64,000 nucleotides of DNA, from positions 1 through 64,000 of the forward strand of contig JADGJA010000029.1 of assembly GCA_027596035.1 (NCBI GenBank), given 5' to 3'. The stretch comes from Thoreauomyces humboldtii (lineage: Eukaryota; Chytridiomycota; Chytridiomycetes; Spizellomycetales; Powellomycetaceae). The position numbers and the translations under genes were made by a program. Below are positions 9,487 to 19,298 of this stretch, piece by piece. A model generated the notes under the pieces. That model ran no database searches, was not told the DNA's origin, and was given only the letters and a program-made list of their open reading frames with translations. How positions within the stretch are numbered: the first letter of the stretch is position 1; every line of letters begins with the position of its first letter.

Positions 9487-9740
9487 CTAGGCGGGTGGCT
9501 ACAGCATAGCTGGTGCTTTCCATTAACCGTCATTGCCCGTGCAATCTTGAATTCGACACTATACGCGCGGAGATGGTCATTTGCTTTTCGCGGGAGGCTG
9601 GGGGTTCCGCCGGAGAAGAGAGGGAGGGGAAGAGTGACAACGATGTTCTTAGGGGCGCGAGTTGGATTTCCGAAACAAATACCCTTGGTAGTGTCACACG
9701 TGTATATTTGTACGTCTGAAGTCGCGGATCTGAGTCACTT

Positions 9741-9901
9741 CGCGAGACCAACCTCGGGGTCGGGGCCTGCGGACAATGGTGGTTACCTCAAGGTCCAAGC
9801 CTCGAGACAGGGTGGTCACCGCGAGATTGGCACCTTCAGGCAGGGTCGTGGTCTCGAGGTCGGGACGGGACCTTGACGTGGGGTGGCCACCTCGATTGGA
9901 G
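9741..9901 (+). repeat. CTCGAGG repeat element upstream of the NYN gene
   Basis: Degenerate repeats occur with cores ACCTCGGGGT (9751), GCCTCGAGAC (9799) and GTCTCGAGGTCGGG (9851), plus GGTGGTCACCGCGAG at 9811-9825. They match, in the same orientation relative to transcription, the element before the PD-(D/E)XK gene. A purine tract of GGGGAAGG units and a CGCGACGCGCGC stretch follow at 9973-10020. The region sits between two divergent genes. Mirror 56724-56884. Confidence 0.7.
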
Positions 9902-10058
9902 GCATGGAGACGCGGGGGCACGCCGGTCGCAGTGAGCTGAATGGTGGAAAACTGGAAGGAGGCAAGATGTGAAAAGGGGAAGGGTCAGGAAAGGGGAAGG
10001 GGAAGGGGCGCGACGCGCGCGAAAGCGGACGAGGTCTTCCTCGTGGCTTAAGGTTCAG

Positions 10059-11489
10059 ATGGTGAGACAGGTGTCTCCATTCGACCGCACGGTCCGTTCT
10101 CTGGTTAACCGACTGCGCAGTGCGCCGCGGTCCGTGGAAAACAGCAGAAAACACCGCCTCCATCCCCTAAAAGTCCAAAAACTACTTCCGCCTATCATGG
10201 CAGCTCAGCTCCGTCGAGGTGGGGTTTTGGGCCGCGTCTCACCCAAACTCCAACGTCAAAAGCAACGGAACCTTACTCATGGGATGGCGGTGTTACCTCG
10301 GATTCGCTGCTGCGGCAAGATGCCGTGGAAGACCTTACCAGCCTAGGTCTTCCCGTTATCGCTGCAAAGGATATCGTAAGCTGTTTCAAGCGTGATGAAG
10401 CAGCGGAAGCAATTGTCTACTGGGATATCGAAAATCTCGCTATCCCCTCTGTATGTCGAGTCCGCTTCCCTCCCGACCGGATCATCTCGACGCTTACGCA
10501 TGCTCCGCCACCTTCTTTGCCCTTAGGACCTCTCGGCCTCAGAGACTGTTAACCGCATCAAAGCCGGACTTCGGAGCTATGGTCTCATGAAGTCCACGAT
10601 TCAGGTATACGGCGAGCACAAGCAGCCAGCGAAATACAAACGCGCCGACCTTGTGCAGAGCGGATGCTCTTTCCTCGACACGCCGCACGACGGTACGAAG
10701 GAAATTGCCGACAAACTTCTGATTGCCGACGTGCTGTTTTGGGCCATGGACCACCCACCCCCGGTCAAAATTGTCCTTATGTGTGGAGACAAGGATTTAA
10801 GGTTCGCTTGACACCGAGTTCTTCTGCGGTCACCTTGGGTAACATTATCCTTCCACATTCTTCCTAGCTACGTAATTGCGCGACTCTGCGACAGGAAGTT
10901 CTTTGTTGTGCTGGTGCACGGTAGGGACTGCGCGGACCGTCTCAAGCGCGCTGCATCAAAGACCATCCCATGGGAGCTACTTCTAAACGCACCCGAAGAG
11001 GACGTCGCGATCGATGATGATGACGACGCAGGCGGCCTTGTGGCCAAACCCCTGGGTTCGGTTGAGGTGCCGCTAGAGCGACCGGGGAGCGCTCTCCACG
11101 TTGAGGTGGACGAGGACTCAAACGAAGTCGTCAGTGTCACGGGCAGCAGTACCGAGGCGCAACAGAATCAGCTGCTTGCATCCGGGGTCGTGCAGCTGGT
11201 TGAAGTCCTTCTGGAGCTAGACAAGGCAAAGAAAAATGTGAATCCTGCCGACCGCTGGCACAAGACCACGTTGGTGGCTGCGAGGCTCTGGGATAAATAT
11301 CCTCTGCTCAGGCAGAGGTACCCTGTAAGCCTTAAACCCCTGTACCAGCGGGCGAAATCTGAGGGTGCGGTTGATGTCTCGCACGAGGAGGGTGCCACAG
11401 GTATCAAGCATTATCGCCTCAAGCTGACAACAACGCTCACCGAGCCGTCGTCGTCTGTGGCATCTCCCTACGATGGTTTGGGGATGTAG
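10059..11489 (+). CDS. NYN-domain RNase-like protein with C-terminal LOTUS-like domain
   Basis: The gene model has four exons: 10059-10061, 10121-10450, 10527-10801 and 10868-11489, giving 409 residues. Introns are 59, 76 and 66 nt with GT-AG ends. No in-frame ATG precedes the NYN motif in exon 2, which opens after a stop at 10106, so the first exon may be a bare ATG spliced to TGC. That start is the weakest part. NYN (PIN-like) motifs are clear: VYWDIEN (Asp about 103, Asn about 106), KEIADKLLIAD (Asp about 173 and 179) and CGDKDL (about 197-202), an acidic metal site. An acidic linker (EEDVAIDDDDD) follows, then a winged-helix-like region about 335-395 (AARLWDKYPLLRQRYP ... GIKHYRLKL) that fits OST-HTH/LOTUS spacing. 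This layout resembles MARF1-type RNA regulators. It ends in a TAG. Confidence 0.75.
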
Positions 11490-11843
11490 GACAATCATAT
11501 TCCGTACCAATGCGAATTCTGATTTTATTCTGTGACGCCAATGTGACGCCAATGTGACGCTGCTTAGCAACACACATTTATTTCTCTATAGTACATGCTG
11601 CACAGTATGTGTCTTGCAGGGAGTGGTATTTATACAGGAAAGATTTCGGTAGGATAGAGAAGGCAAACGACAATTGTGGCCAGCTCTGACCTTGGTCAAT
11701 GCGTCTGCAGCTCGCTCTATCTCTCTTGGCTCCTCTGCGTTGCTGTCACTTACTGCACCGGGGAGAGCACGTGAGCTTAAGTGGGTGGTTATTCAACTTC
11801 AAATCTTTGCACGTAGGGCGGTTTACCTTGAAAGCAGAACAGT
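11490..11843. other. Intergenic between convergent genes, with 11-bp tandem repeat
   Basis: TGTGACGCCAA is repeated about three times at 11531-11561, just past the NYN stop codon. The rest is AT-rich and probably 3' UTR. Mirror 54782-55135, with the repeat at 55064-55094. Confidence 0.6.
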
Positions 11844-12248
11844 TCAGTCGCTTTCGTCAACTTCCACGTCATCACTCAAAATATCGTTCGTGTCACCGCC
11901 GTCTTCCTGATCCGCGTTTTCATCGTGCGTATCCGCCTGCTTGTTGCTACTTTTCTCCAGCGCGCTCAGAAAACGCATCCGCTTTTCCAGATCGGCTGTC
12001 AGCCACGTGATAAGGTTTGTCGTCGTCTCCTTAATTGCGTCCTCCGTTCAACGTTACGGGGAGAGTCCCAGTCCTGTAGAAGTCGTCTTGAAATTCTTGG
12101 TCAGTAGCAGGCGGGTTCTTTCTGAAGGAACGTTGTGCCCACTACCCATACAAAACCACGCGTGGCATTCCTGATCTGATCGTCCGAATAACGGACTCCC
12201 AATCCGACATTGCGCCGGCACGCTTTGCACGGCCACATAGCCCGCCAT
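11844..12248 (-). pseudogene. Hypothetical protein with acidic C-terminal tail, frame broken
   Basis: From the ATG at 12248 a 64-codon frame (AVQSVPAQCRIGSP...) ends at TAA 12054-12056; TGA follows two codons later. The same frame then stays open for about 67 codons with strong coding character: a helix (LITWLTADLEKRMRFLSALE) and a tail rich in Asp and Glu that ends DDVEVDESD. Either the gene carries stops, or an intron around 12050-12150 removes them. A GTAGTG...CTACTGAC...CTACAG stretch is a candidate, but the phases do not join cleanly. No family recognised. Confidence 0.4.
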
Positions 12249-12661
12249 GATTTACGTGTGCTTCACTAATCTCGTCAGCAAGATTCACCCGCCTGAGCGG
12301 TCCAGCTTGACACTATCTTGATGATGTCTCAGAAGATTTCCCCGATCTCGTCCTCGACTTGGCACTACGTAATGGTCCATGGAAGCTCCAAAGCGGATTA
12401 ATGGCATCCACCTTCTTTCACAGGTGTTCTTGTACCACTTTTTCACCGCTCAGGGTACGTTTGGCCGAACGTGCAGCAACGTTGTGCTAAATTACATAGG
12501 TTCTGACAGCAGGAAGACAGCTCATCGTTGCATGCGCTGGGTGCGTTCGATTCAGCGTTTCTTGCACACAGGCCATGGAGAGCAGTCAGAACGAAGCCTG
12601 ATTGCGCCGGAGGCGAAGGGGCACTACCAAAAGTCTGTGTCTAGAAGAGACCTGGAAATCT
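12249..12661. other. Gap with possible plus-strand coding remnant (mirror 53964-54376)
   Basis: A plus-strand frame opening near 12313 encodes DDVSEDFPDLVLDLALRNG, which looks coding. A second plus frame from 12379 continues past it. They may be pieces of a decayed gene; the second frame then overlaps the methyltransferase gene on the other strand and is doubtful there. Confidence 0.3.
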
Positions 12662-13851
12662 TTATTCAATCTTTACTTTCTGAAGGATTCTGTACGACAC
12701 AATGCCTTTCAGTTGCGGCCTTCTCCCGGTCTGTTCGAATATCTGATTCTATTCGGCGATCTCGTGAGTTGAATCATGTTGATCATTCCCTGAGCAAAAA
12801 CAGAACCTCAGAAACCTACCATGTTCGGCATCTCGTCCCACTTCAGCGTGCCCACTTTGACGTCGATACAGTCCTATATAAGTGATGATTTGGAAGCAAT
12901 CTATGACAGGAACCGGGACCGCAAGGGAGGACGACTTACATTCTTGGACAGAACCTGCCATTCGTCTCGTAGAACGGTGCAAACCCATTGGGAGAATTTG
13001 TCCACACCGCTCGGATGTCCATTGTCAATAATGACTAGGAGTGTTCCTGGTCCTGTCAACGCAAGAAGCCCTCTCAAGAAGTCTTCCGTTTTGCCATTCT
13101 GTCTTTGGGCATAGATAGCTGATGCGAACTTAATCATGGTGATGATGTTTGCATTTTTCATTGTCGACTTGTACTGTCATTGCAAATGCTGTTCACAATC
13201 ATGAATCAAATGCCAGTATGCGATGATGCCCTCACTTGTAAAGGTTCGTGTTTTGGGTTCGTCACATCAATATCACCTTTATACGACGTGTGGAAACCGG
13301 AGATGCCTTGAAACAGCTCGCTAGTAACAGTATAAGACTTTGTCAAGCTCCTTGTCATTCAAAGCAGAGCTGCGAGGCCCTCACTGTAACGTCTCGCTCC
13401 ATATAGCATGCTTGTCGAAAATGCTGAACGTAGCGGTAACAGGTCGATCGCCTTGAGCAAGCTCTTGAAGCCAACTAATGATGCCGCAGATGTCACTGCC
13501 GGGCCCTCCACCGAGACAAACGGCATGGAAGTTCTTCACTTTCAAAGCGGCTGAAAGCAGGTCGCGTGTTTCTGCTGGCAGGCTGTCCTTGACTTTGTCC
13601 ATTGCGTAGATAAGGAACACGACGTATGTGAATACGTAGGCGTACCGGTGACTTGAAAGCGTAAAGTCAATCGTATCTTCCCGGTAGAGCAGGTCTCGGT
13701 AGCCTGTTCTGTTTTCTTCAGATGCGGTCGCGAGATCGTCAAGAACTTTCCGCGCCTCTTCTGAAGAAGCTTCCGTATCAGACATGAGCTCGGAAAGGAC
13801 CTTGTCGGCCAAGACCAGCGGTTGCGGCAGAGCGTTGCTAGATTGAGACAT
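12662..13851 (-). CDS. Class I SAM-dependent methyltransferase-like protein
   Basis: Five exons on the minus strand (13851-13385, 13320-13236, 13173-12940, 12873-12820, 12730-12662) give 302 residues with phase-consistent GT-AG introns of 64, 62, 66 and 89 nt. Motif I of Rossmann-fold methyltransferases is clear at 111-123 (VCLGGGPGSDICG). An acidic residue ending the next strand follows (FSIFDKHAIW, Asp146), then the motif IV/V-like region MIKFASAIYA and GPGTLLVIIDN at about 225-235. The C-terminal exon ends in a beta-hairpin-like YRILQKVKIE. The stop codon overlaps an AATAAA signal. The substrate cannot be told from sequence. No lesions seen; it appears intact. Confidence 0.75.
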
Positions 13852-14006
13852 TAGGGTCCTTTTCTTTCAATCTATGCAAGGGAGAGATCCTGGAAATGGG
13901 AAGAGACGATGCCTTGGTTTGATTCATTGTTAAACGCCGTGCGCTGGTAGTCTACTGCGTATTTTCCCTCTCATATCAGATATACCTTGATCTTTCTTCT
14001 GCGAGC

Positions 14007-14225
14007 TTATCCTTCGCGAAAGAGACGACTCCGATGGGATCCAGACCGGAGGTCTTTGGCAGGAGGTCTGGGTTTGCGCGAGAGTTTGGCGATAAGGGCG
14101 TCGAAGAGCGTTGGGGAAAGGAAGCTTTTCAATCCCGGACGTCCGGACACTCGACCTTGCGGTGGGCCAGCGATCCGCTGCTGGTCTTCTGCAGGCCATA
14201 ACACCTGGAAGCTGAGCTGTGCCAT
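14007..14225 (-). CDS. Small hypothetical protein (72 aa)
   Basis: The ATG at 14225 opens a 72-codon frame: MAQLSFQVLWPAEDQQRI, a central FLSPTLFDALIAKL helix and a basic tail (SHRSRLFREG). It lies 155 bp upstream of the methyltransferase on the same strand. No homolog recognised; it could be an upstream exon or a chance frame. Confidence 0.35.
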   Translation of the reverse strand: MAQLSFQVLWPAEDQQRIAGPPQGRVSGRPGLKSFLSPTLFDALIAKLSRKPRPPAKDLRSGSHRSRLFREG

Positions 14226-14327
14226 GATATTTTGGTCATTATCACAACATATCACATATCACGCTCAGTAAGTACCTTTCACATGTGAGTCACCCATCAT
14301 TACCTCTGAATACAGTAATTTTTCTTG

Positions 14328-14771
14328 ATGAATGATAGGTTACTTGCGAATCAGGCTTTGTATGGGCCTTTTTCTATCGAATTTGCCACGGGCGCGTTCA
14401 AGCGAGCGGTCATCGAGGTCGACTCGGATGAGGACGTGGCCACACCGGTACGCGTGAATCCCCCCATCGGCGCCGTGGTTGGATTCAAGGACGAGCGAGA
14501 GGCTGCCGCTTTCGGAAAGGTGCTGCGTATCACTTCCGGCGATGTCCTGATCATGGTTTTGCGACGTGCGTCTGGGGCAAGCAATGTCCTTTGCCCAGAT
14601 GCAACGAAGGTTCTACGGAAGAATGTGGCCGAGCTTACCTGGCCGATCGACTACGAAACGAGCGGGGAAGGATATATGCTTCGCACGAATGTGGTTGCGA
14701 TGGAAGGTTTCTCTGGTGAACAAAAGATGTATATAGAACTCAACACTAAACAGCGTTCTATCGAATATTAG
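14328..14771 (+). CDS. Hypothetical protein (147 aa)
   Basis: The frame opens at ATG 14328 and runs 147 codons with coding character throughout: an acidic EVDSDEDVATP, a VGFKDEREAAAFGKVL segment and several beta-strand-like stretches (GDVLIMVLRR, YMLRTNVVAM). A GTAAGT...ATACAG pair at about 14270-14315 may be a 5' UTR intron. No signal peptide or membrane segment. It converges tail-to-tail with the kinase remnant. Family not recognised. Confidence 0.5.
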   Translation: MNDRLLANQALYGPFSIEFATGAFKRAVIEVDSDEDVATPVRVNPPIGAVVGFKDEREAAAFGKVLRITSGDVLIMVLRRASGASNVLCPDATKVLRKNVAELTWPIDYETSGEGYMLRTNVVAMEGFSGEQKMYIELNTKQRSIEY

Positions 14772-14881
14772 CTTTAACCGCAGCAAAGGTACATCAAGGC
14801 GGCCATCAATGTTCTCAAGTACCGGACTGCTCATCAATCCCTCATCCCGCGAGAACGCCTTTCTCCGCGACGTTGACAGGC

Positions 14882-15631
14882 TTATTGCAGACGTTGAAGC
14901 TCTTCCCTTGCGTACTGACCATAAGCATTGAAATTGCCCCCTGACCGCCTAAGGGCCTCAAAGCTGATATAGCCGATGCCATTCGGAGCCACATTCGGTA
15001 CCACAAACTGCTGGCCGTTGCTGCTTCGCGACACAGAGACGTGACCTTGCACCAATCGTGCGTTTGAAAGCAGGCTGTGAATCGATGCCAGTGTGGTGAA
15101 GGTTAGCCCATCATGAGCCTATAATAACAGTTAGTGTGATTTATGCCATGTAGTTAGTCGCTTTCGCTTGCCAAAGAGTACCAGTTCGACAATCTCTTCG
15201 AGCGTAGAAGGTGGAGAGGGCCCCTCCTCCCTGCGAAAATCGACAAACATCTCACGGACGATCGAATAGAAGGCCTGTATGTCCGGTAGATTTGGGGCTG
15301 ACGAAGAGTTCTCGTTTGAAAGACGCCGTTTGTCTGCCGTGGTCAGACCCACCGCACCAAAGTCGACGATGGTCGGTTCGCTCGTGTTGCGATTGACCAT
15401 GACATTGCCGGTGTGCAGATCCCAGTGTTGGATGCCGTAACGTTCGAAAAACGCAAGAGTTTCGCCGATCCCGGTGATTATAATGGTCTTGTGATCGTCT
15501 GAGAGGGGTCGATCCCTCCCCTCGAGCATGTATTTCAAGGTAACGCCCTCTACCTTTTCCATTGCAATGAAAGCATCCCCGTATTCGTCCATGATGACCA
15601 TGAAGAAGGTGTTGTACGTTGCAGGAGTCAA
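14882..15631 (-). pseudogene. Protein-kinase-like C-lobe fragment, N-terminus lost
   Basis: Two exons on the minus strand (to 15182, then 15118-14882) are joined by a 63-nt GTACTC...ACTAAC...AG intron. The first exon holds a hinge-like FIAMEKVEGVTLKYMLEG, the catalytic loop GIQHWDLHTGNVMV (Asp about 71, Asn about 76 of the open frame) and TIVDFG (Asp about 90). The second exon, too short on an ATG basis to be obvious, encodes SIHSLLSNARLVQGHVSVS onward and ends at TAA. The Gly-rich loop and the Lys-bearing strand are absent, because the frame meets a stop just upstream where an ABC-transporter fragment begins on the other strand. The catalytic residues are kept but the nucleotide-binding N-lobe is gone, so it is presumably non-functional. 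Confidence 0.6.
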
Positions 15632-15696
15632 GTTGAGTCGAGGATGTCAGATTCGAGCGCCCCTCTCTGAGCTAATACGGTTTTTATAACTTGCAG

Positions 15697-17885
15697 GCAA
15701 GTCATCCTTCTTTTCCGCGATCCTTGGTCAGATGACAAAGCTCCAGGGCCGAGTCGACATCTATGGCAACGGCAAGGTTGCATACTGTGAGCAGTCGCCG
15801 TGGATCCAGACCGCGACGGTGGAGGAAAACATTGTGTTCGGTGGCGCTTCGGATGCGGGACGTTTGCGGCACGTCCTCCGAGTGTGCTCGCTTGAAGACG
15901 ACATGCGCCAACTTTCGGCAGGCCTCGCCACTGGACTCGGTGAGAAGGGCACGAACCTCTCCGGAGGTCAACGCGCGCGGCTAGCGCTCGCCCGTGCAAT
16001 CTACGTGGAAGATACCGAGATTTTCCTTCTCGATGATCCCATCAGGTGAGCAGGAGTGTGAAGAAGTGTGTTGCAGGTGTTTGATATCTTATGTTTATCT
16101 TTGATGTCTTCTGAAAACTCGTAGCGCGCTCGATGCTCACGTCGGGCACGAAATCTTTCAGCGATGCATCAAGGATGAACTTGCAGGCAAAACCCGCGTG
16201 CTCGTCACACATCACCTGCACTTGATGCCCGAAGTCGATCGCATCATTGTGCTCCAGGCTGGTCGAGTCGTCGAGGAAGGTCCTATAGCGACTTAATGGC
16301 CGCCCAGGGTATGCTCGCTCAACTCATGAAGAATCATCACCAAAACGGGGAACCGAAAGAAAACGTTGATATCGAGGAAACCGAAAAAAGTTCAGTCCCG
16401 ACAGCTACCGACGATGACTCTTCAGATCCCAGTGGCGCTCTCATCGCAGAGGAGGGTCGAGCAGTCGGTGCCGTGCAGTGGGGGACCTACAAGGCATAGA
16501 TCAAGACAGCGGGCGGCCTGAAATACGGGTTAGCGCTCGTCTTTTGTCTCTGCGCCTACAACGCATTGAGTGTGATGACATCCTACTGGCTTGTTTGGTG
16601 GGTCGACAACAAGTTTGAAAGCTGGTCCACAAAAGACTACCAGATTGCATACGTCTGCTTCGGCGGCGGGGCAGCTGTATTCATTCTCCTGGTCAATGCT
16701 GCCATTATGATCGGCAACTACGCCGTCGCGCGCGACATTCATCGTTCAGCCCTTTCAAACCTCCTCCGAGCACCGCTTAGTTTCTTCGACACTCAGCCCG
16801 TCGGTCGTATGCTGAACCGATTCTCTAAGGACATCGAGCTAATCGACTTTCGTTTGTGGAACGAGGTCAACATCACGACATTCTGCATAGCGAGCATCTT
16901 GTCCTCTCTCGTCCTTATGTGCATTGTGCAACCGTACACACTATGCCTCTTTGTACCAGTGATAGTTATTTACTGGTTCATCCTCCGCTACTACCGCGCC
17001 ACTTTTCGGGAGCTGAAACGACTTGACAGTCTGCTGCGGTCGCCACTTTATTCCCATATCTCCGAGACGCTGACTGGTCTTCCCAGTATTCGGGCTTATC
17101 GCGCGGAGAACAAATTCATTGAGCGCCAGCGCACGCTTATGGACAAGAGTACCGCGCCTTACTACTTGCAGCTAGCTGCCGCCACCTGGATAAGCGTACG
17201 ACTGGAGATCTCGACGAGCGTCTTAATCCTGCTACTCGCGGCTTTGGGAACCGCCGGTGTGATCGGCACTTCTCTCCTCGGCCTTGCTTTCTCATACGCT
17301 ATCCCGCTTACCTCCAACATCAACTTGGTGCTTAACTCGTTTGCGAACCTCGAGTCGGATATGAATTCGATCGAACGACTGGTCGAGTACGCCCAAGATC
17401 TTCCGATTGAACCTGCGGCGCTCTTGCCCGCGGATCCGACTCCTGAGGCATGGCCCACTTCAGGGGAGATCTCGATCCAATGTTTGGAGCCTCGCTACCC
17501 GTCTCGGCCGGATCACCCGGTGCTTCAAAGTCTGTCCCTGAACTTCAAGGCCGGTGGAAAAATTGGCATCATTGGGCGCACCGGTACGTAGACCATCGGA
17601 GTTCTTTTCATTTCCCTGCCCTTTCTCATTCTTTGCGTGTCTTCACGTAGGTTCTGGCAAATCGACCCTGCTCACTGCGCTCTTCCGTCTTGTCGAACTG
17701 TCTCGTGGTTCCATTTTCATCGACGGAGTAGACGTATCGGCGCTAGGCCTGCAAACGCTACGAAGAGGCATTCAAATCATACCTCAGGAACCGGTCCTGT
17801 TCCAAGGCACTATCCGCAGTAACCTGGACCTTGAAGGCCGCTGCACCGACGACGAGGTCTGGAACGCGCTGGACCTCGCGTCCAA
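15697..17885 (+). pseudogene. ABCC/MRP-type ABC transporter, truncated at both ends
   Basis: The order is NBD1 from its Walker A lysine (GKSS), signature NLSGGQRARLALARA, Walker B IFLLDDP, then TMD2 with about six membrane helices (16570-17350), then NBD2 Walker A (GRTGSGKST) up to the Q-loop and about 50 residues beyond. Introns lie at 16046-16124 and 17584-17650. TMD1 and the start of NBD1 are missing, as is the rest of NBD2 (signature and Walker B). Inside, a one-base deletion near 16282 shifts the frame before YSDLMAAQG, and TAG at 16497-16499 interrupts YKA*IKTAGG. Full-length fungal MRP exporters have about 1400-1500 residues; roughly half remains. The 5' edge abuts the kinase fragment and the 3' edge an unrelated gene tail. 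Clearly dead. Confidence 0.9.
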
Positions 17886-18284
17886 ATTGAGCCCGCCAGC
17901 ATAGCGCATGTAAAGCTCTCAAAGAACACCAACCAGATCGTCAAGGATCTCGCCACCGTTAGGCTGAATGGTCTCAGCGCCGAAATTATCATCAAGTACC
18001 TCGACCAGTCCCTTGTCAGAACGATCTACGTCAGGGATTTCGTTACAACCCATGCCCTTGCCACAAGTGTCCGCTTTGACCAGTTTCTTATTTCTCTCAA
18101 TGATCAAGAGATTACAAACTGGATGTCTGTTAACATGAACCTCCAGCTCGATATACCGCGTCATGCAACAAGATTCCTCAACGAAGTCATGTTAGACATG
18201 CAGAACGCAGGAATGCGAATCGGCTACACTTTCAACGCATCGCGAAAGGCGTTTGGACTTATGGATTATACCCTTCGTCGATGA
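17880..18284 (+). pseudogene. C-terminal gene fragment fused to the ABC remnant
   Basis: A plus-strand frame with no early ATG is open from about 17880 to TGA at 18282-18284. It encodes some 134 residues of convincing protein, such as IVKDLATVRLNGLSAEIIIK and DIPRHATRFLNEVMLD. It lacks any start and overlaps the end of the ABC transporter frame, so it is the tail of another gene joined at about 17885. The last 68 codons recur, mutated, at 19902-20105. Family not recognised. Confidence 0.6.
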
Positions 18285-18448
18285 AGTTCGCATTGCGTTA
18301 GTATTTCGTGTTTCTTTCTACATAGTTTGTGCCTCCTATTAGTGATGTTTCTAAAACTAAAAAAGGTCGTGTCAAATCATGTTTTCGTGTCAAATCATAT
18401 TTTCGTTTAAATTATATTCTGGAAGATTAAAATGATTCTTCCAGGAAA
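18081..18448 (+). repeat. Direct repeat, copy A (gene tail plus 3' flank)
   Basis: It starts at CAGTTTCT and ends at GATTCTTCCAGGAAA. It covers the last 68 codons of the fragment above and about 165 bp of AT-rich 3' flank. Copy B lies at 19902-20256 in the same orientation. Mirror 48177-48544. Confidence 0.9.
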
Positions 18449-18463
18449 TGCAAGTGCAAGCGA

Positions 18464-18964
18464 TCAGAGAGTAACAGGTGTTTGGAAAAGAATTTTGGCA
18501 GGGAGATGCAGGATGTATCCCAAAAAAGGAGAACATATTCCCAGCAGAAATATGTATGTAGCTTCAGAACTAGTCTTGTTGACTTGCGTGGAGTACACTA
18601 CTAAGTGCACTATCATGCTGGCTATCCCAATGCAAGCACTCAGCAGGAATCCTAGCACGAGAAGCCCGAGTACAACTTCGCGGTCGACTGATGCTTTGCC
18701 GTTTTGGCGATGTACTGGGATGCGACTTTCGTACTGGCGGTGCAGTGTGTCGTTGCAATTGTGATTTTGTAGTTGTAGTGCGCCGTTGCCAGTTTCGTGT
18801 GAAGCAATCACTTCCATTCCAATAAACAGAATGTGATATACGAGGTGGATGGCGTTTGTATACGTGACAGCCTTGCCAAAGCGAGTCACGTTGTCAAGAT
18901 TGAACTTGAGAACCGTGATGCTCAGTAGAAAAGTTGCAATGAGCTGGGTCGTAACTAGGTGCAT
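18464..18964 (-). CDS. Small multipass membrane protein (166 aa)
   Basis: The ATG at 18964 opens a frame with four likely membrane segments: about 3-20 (LVTTQLIATFLLSITVL), 38-54 (AIHLVYHILFIGMEVIA), 98-125 (LGLLVLGFLLSACIGIAS) and 136-155 (TYIFLLGICSPFLGYIL). The 55-95 loop is hydrophilic with many Asn, His and Arg. The gene lies between the two direct-repeat copies and is convergent with the fragment at 17880-18284. Function unknown; topology is consistent with a small four-helix integral protein. Confidence 0.6.
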   Translation of the reverse strand: MHLVTTQLIATFLLSITVLKFNLDNVTRFGKAVTYTNAIHLVYHILFIGMEVIASHETGNGALQLQNHNCNDTLHRQYESRIPVHRQNGKASVDREVVLGLLVLGFLLSACIGIASMIVHLVVYSTQVNKTSSEATYIFLLGICSPFLGYILHLPAKILFQTPVTL

Positions 18965-19033
18965 GATTCAAGGATGAAGAAGGGCTTGGAAATGTCAAAT
19001 GCGTAGGTAGGGAACAGTATTCGCTTTTCTTAT

Positions 19034-19249
19034 TTACAGAAACAATGTGAACTTGCTTCTCACGAAACGTTTCATCCCCGCGACGCCCAGCGCCAGAATA
19101 AGAACGACCGGAAGCTCCGAAAACTCCGGAGGTCTGGCGTACCAGAACCTTTGCCAGGCTTTCACTCTGGACAAAAGTGATACTAGACAGTGAGAAAGGA
19201 GACCCACCGTTTCTGTAGGAAAACGAGTCCTACACCGTATCTCATTCAC
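19034..19249 (-). CDS. Short frame with hydrophobic C-terminus
   Basis: This 71-codon frame starts at GTG rather than ATG. Residues about 46-58 (LPVVLILALGVAG) are hydrophobic and followed by a basic tail, so it would be tail-anchored if expressed. It might be the 3' exon of a gene whose start lies beyond a splice site. Weak. Confidence 0.25.
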   Translation of the reverse strand: MNEIRCRTRFPTETVGLLSHCLVSLLSRVKAWQRFWYARPPEFSELPVVLILALGVAGMKRFVRSKFTLFL

Positions 19250-19298
19250 TTGCGACGAGGAAAACGACGAAAATGCGGTTACTCCACATTACTTTGTG

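Noticed and set aside
12379..12885. Plus-strand 168-codon frame
   Set aside because: Its second half overlaps three exons of the well-supported methyltransferase gene. Only the first part might be a remnant.
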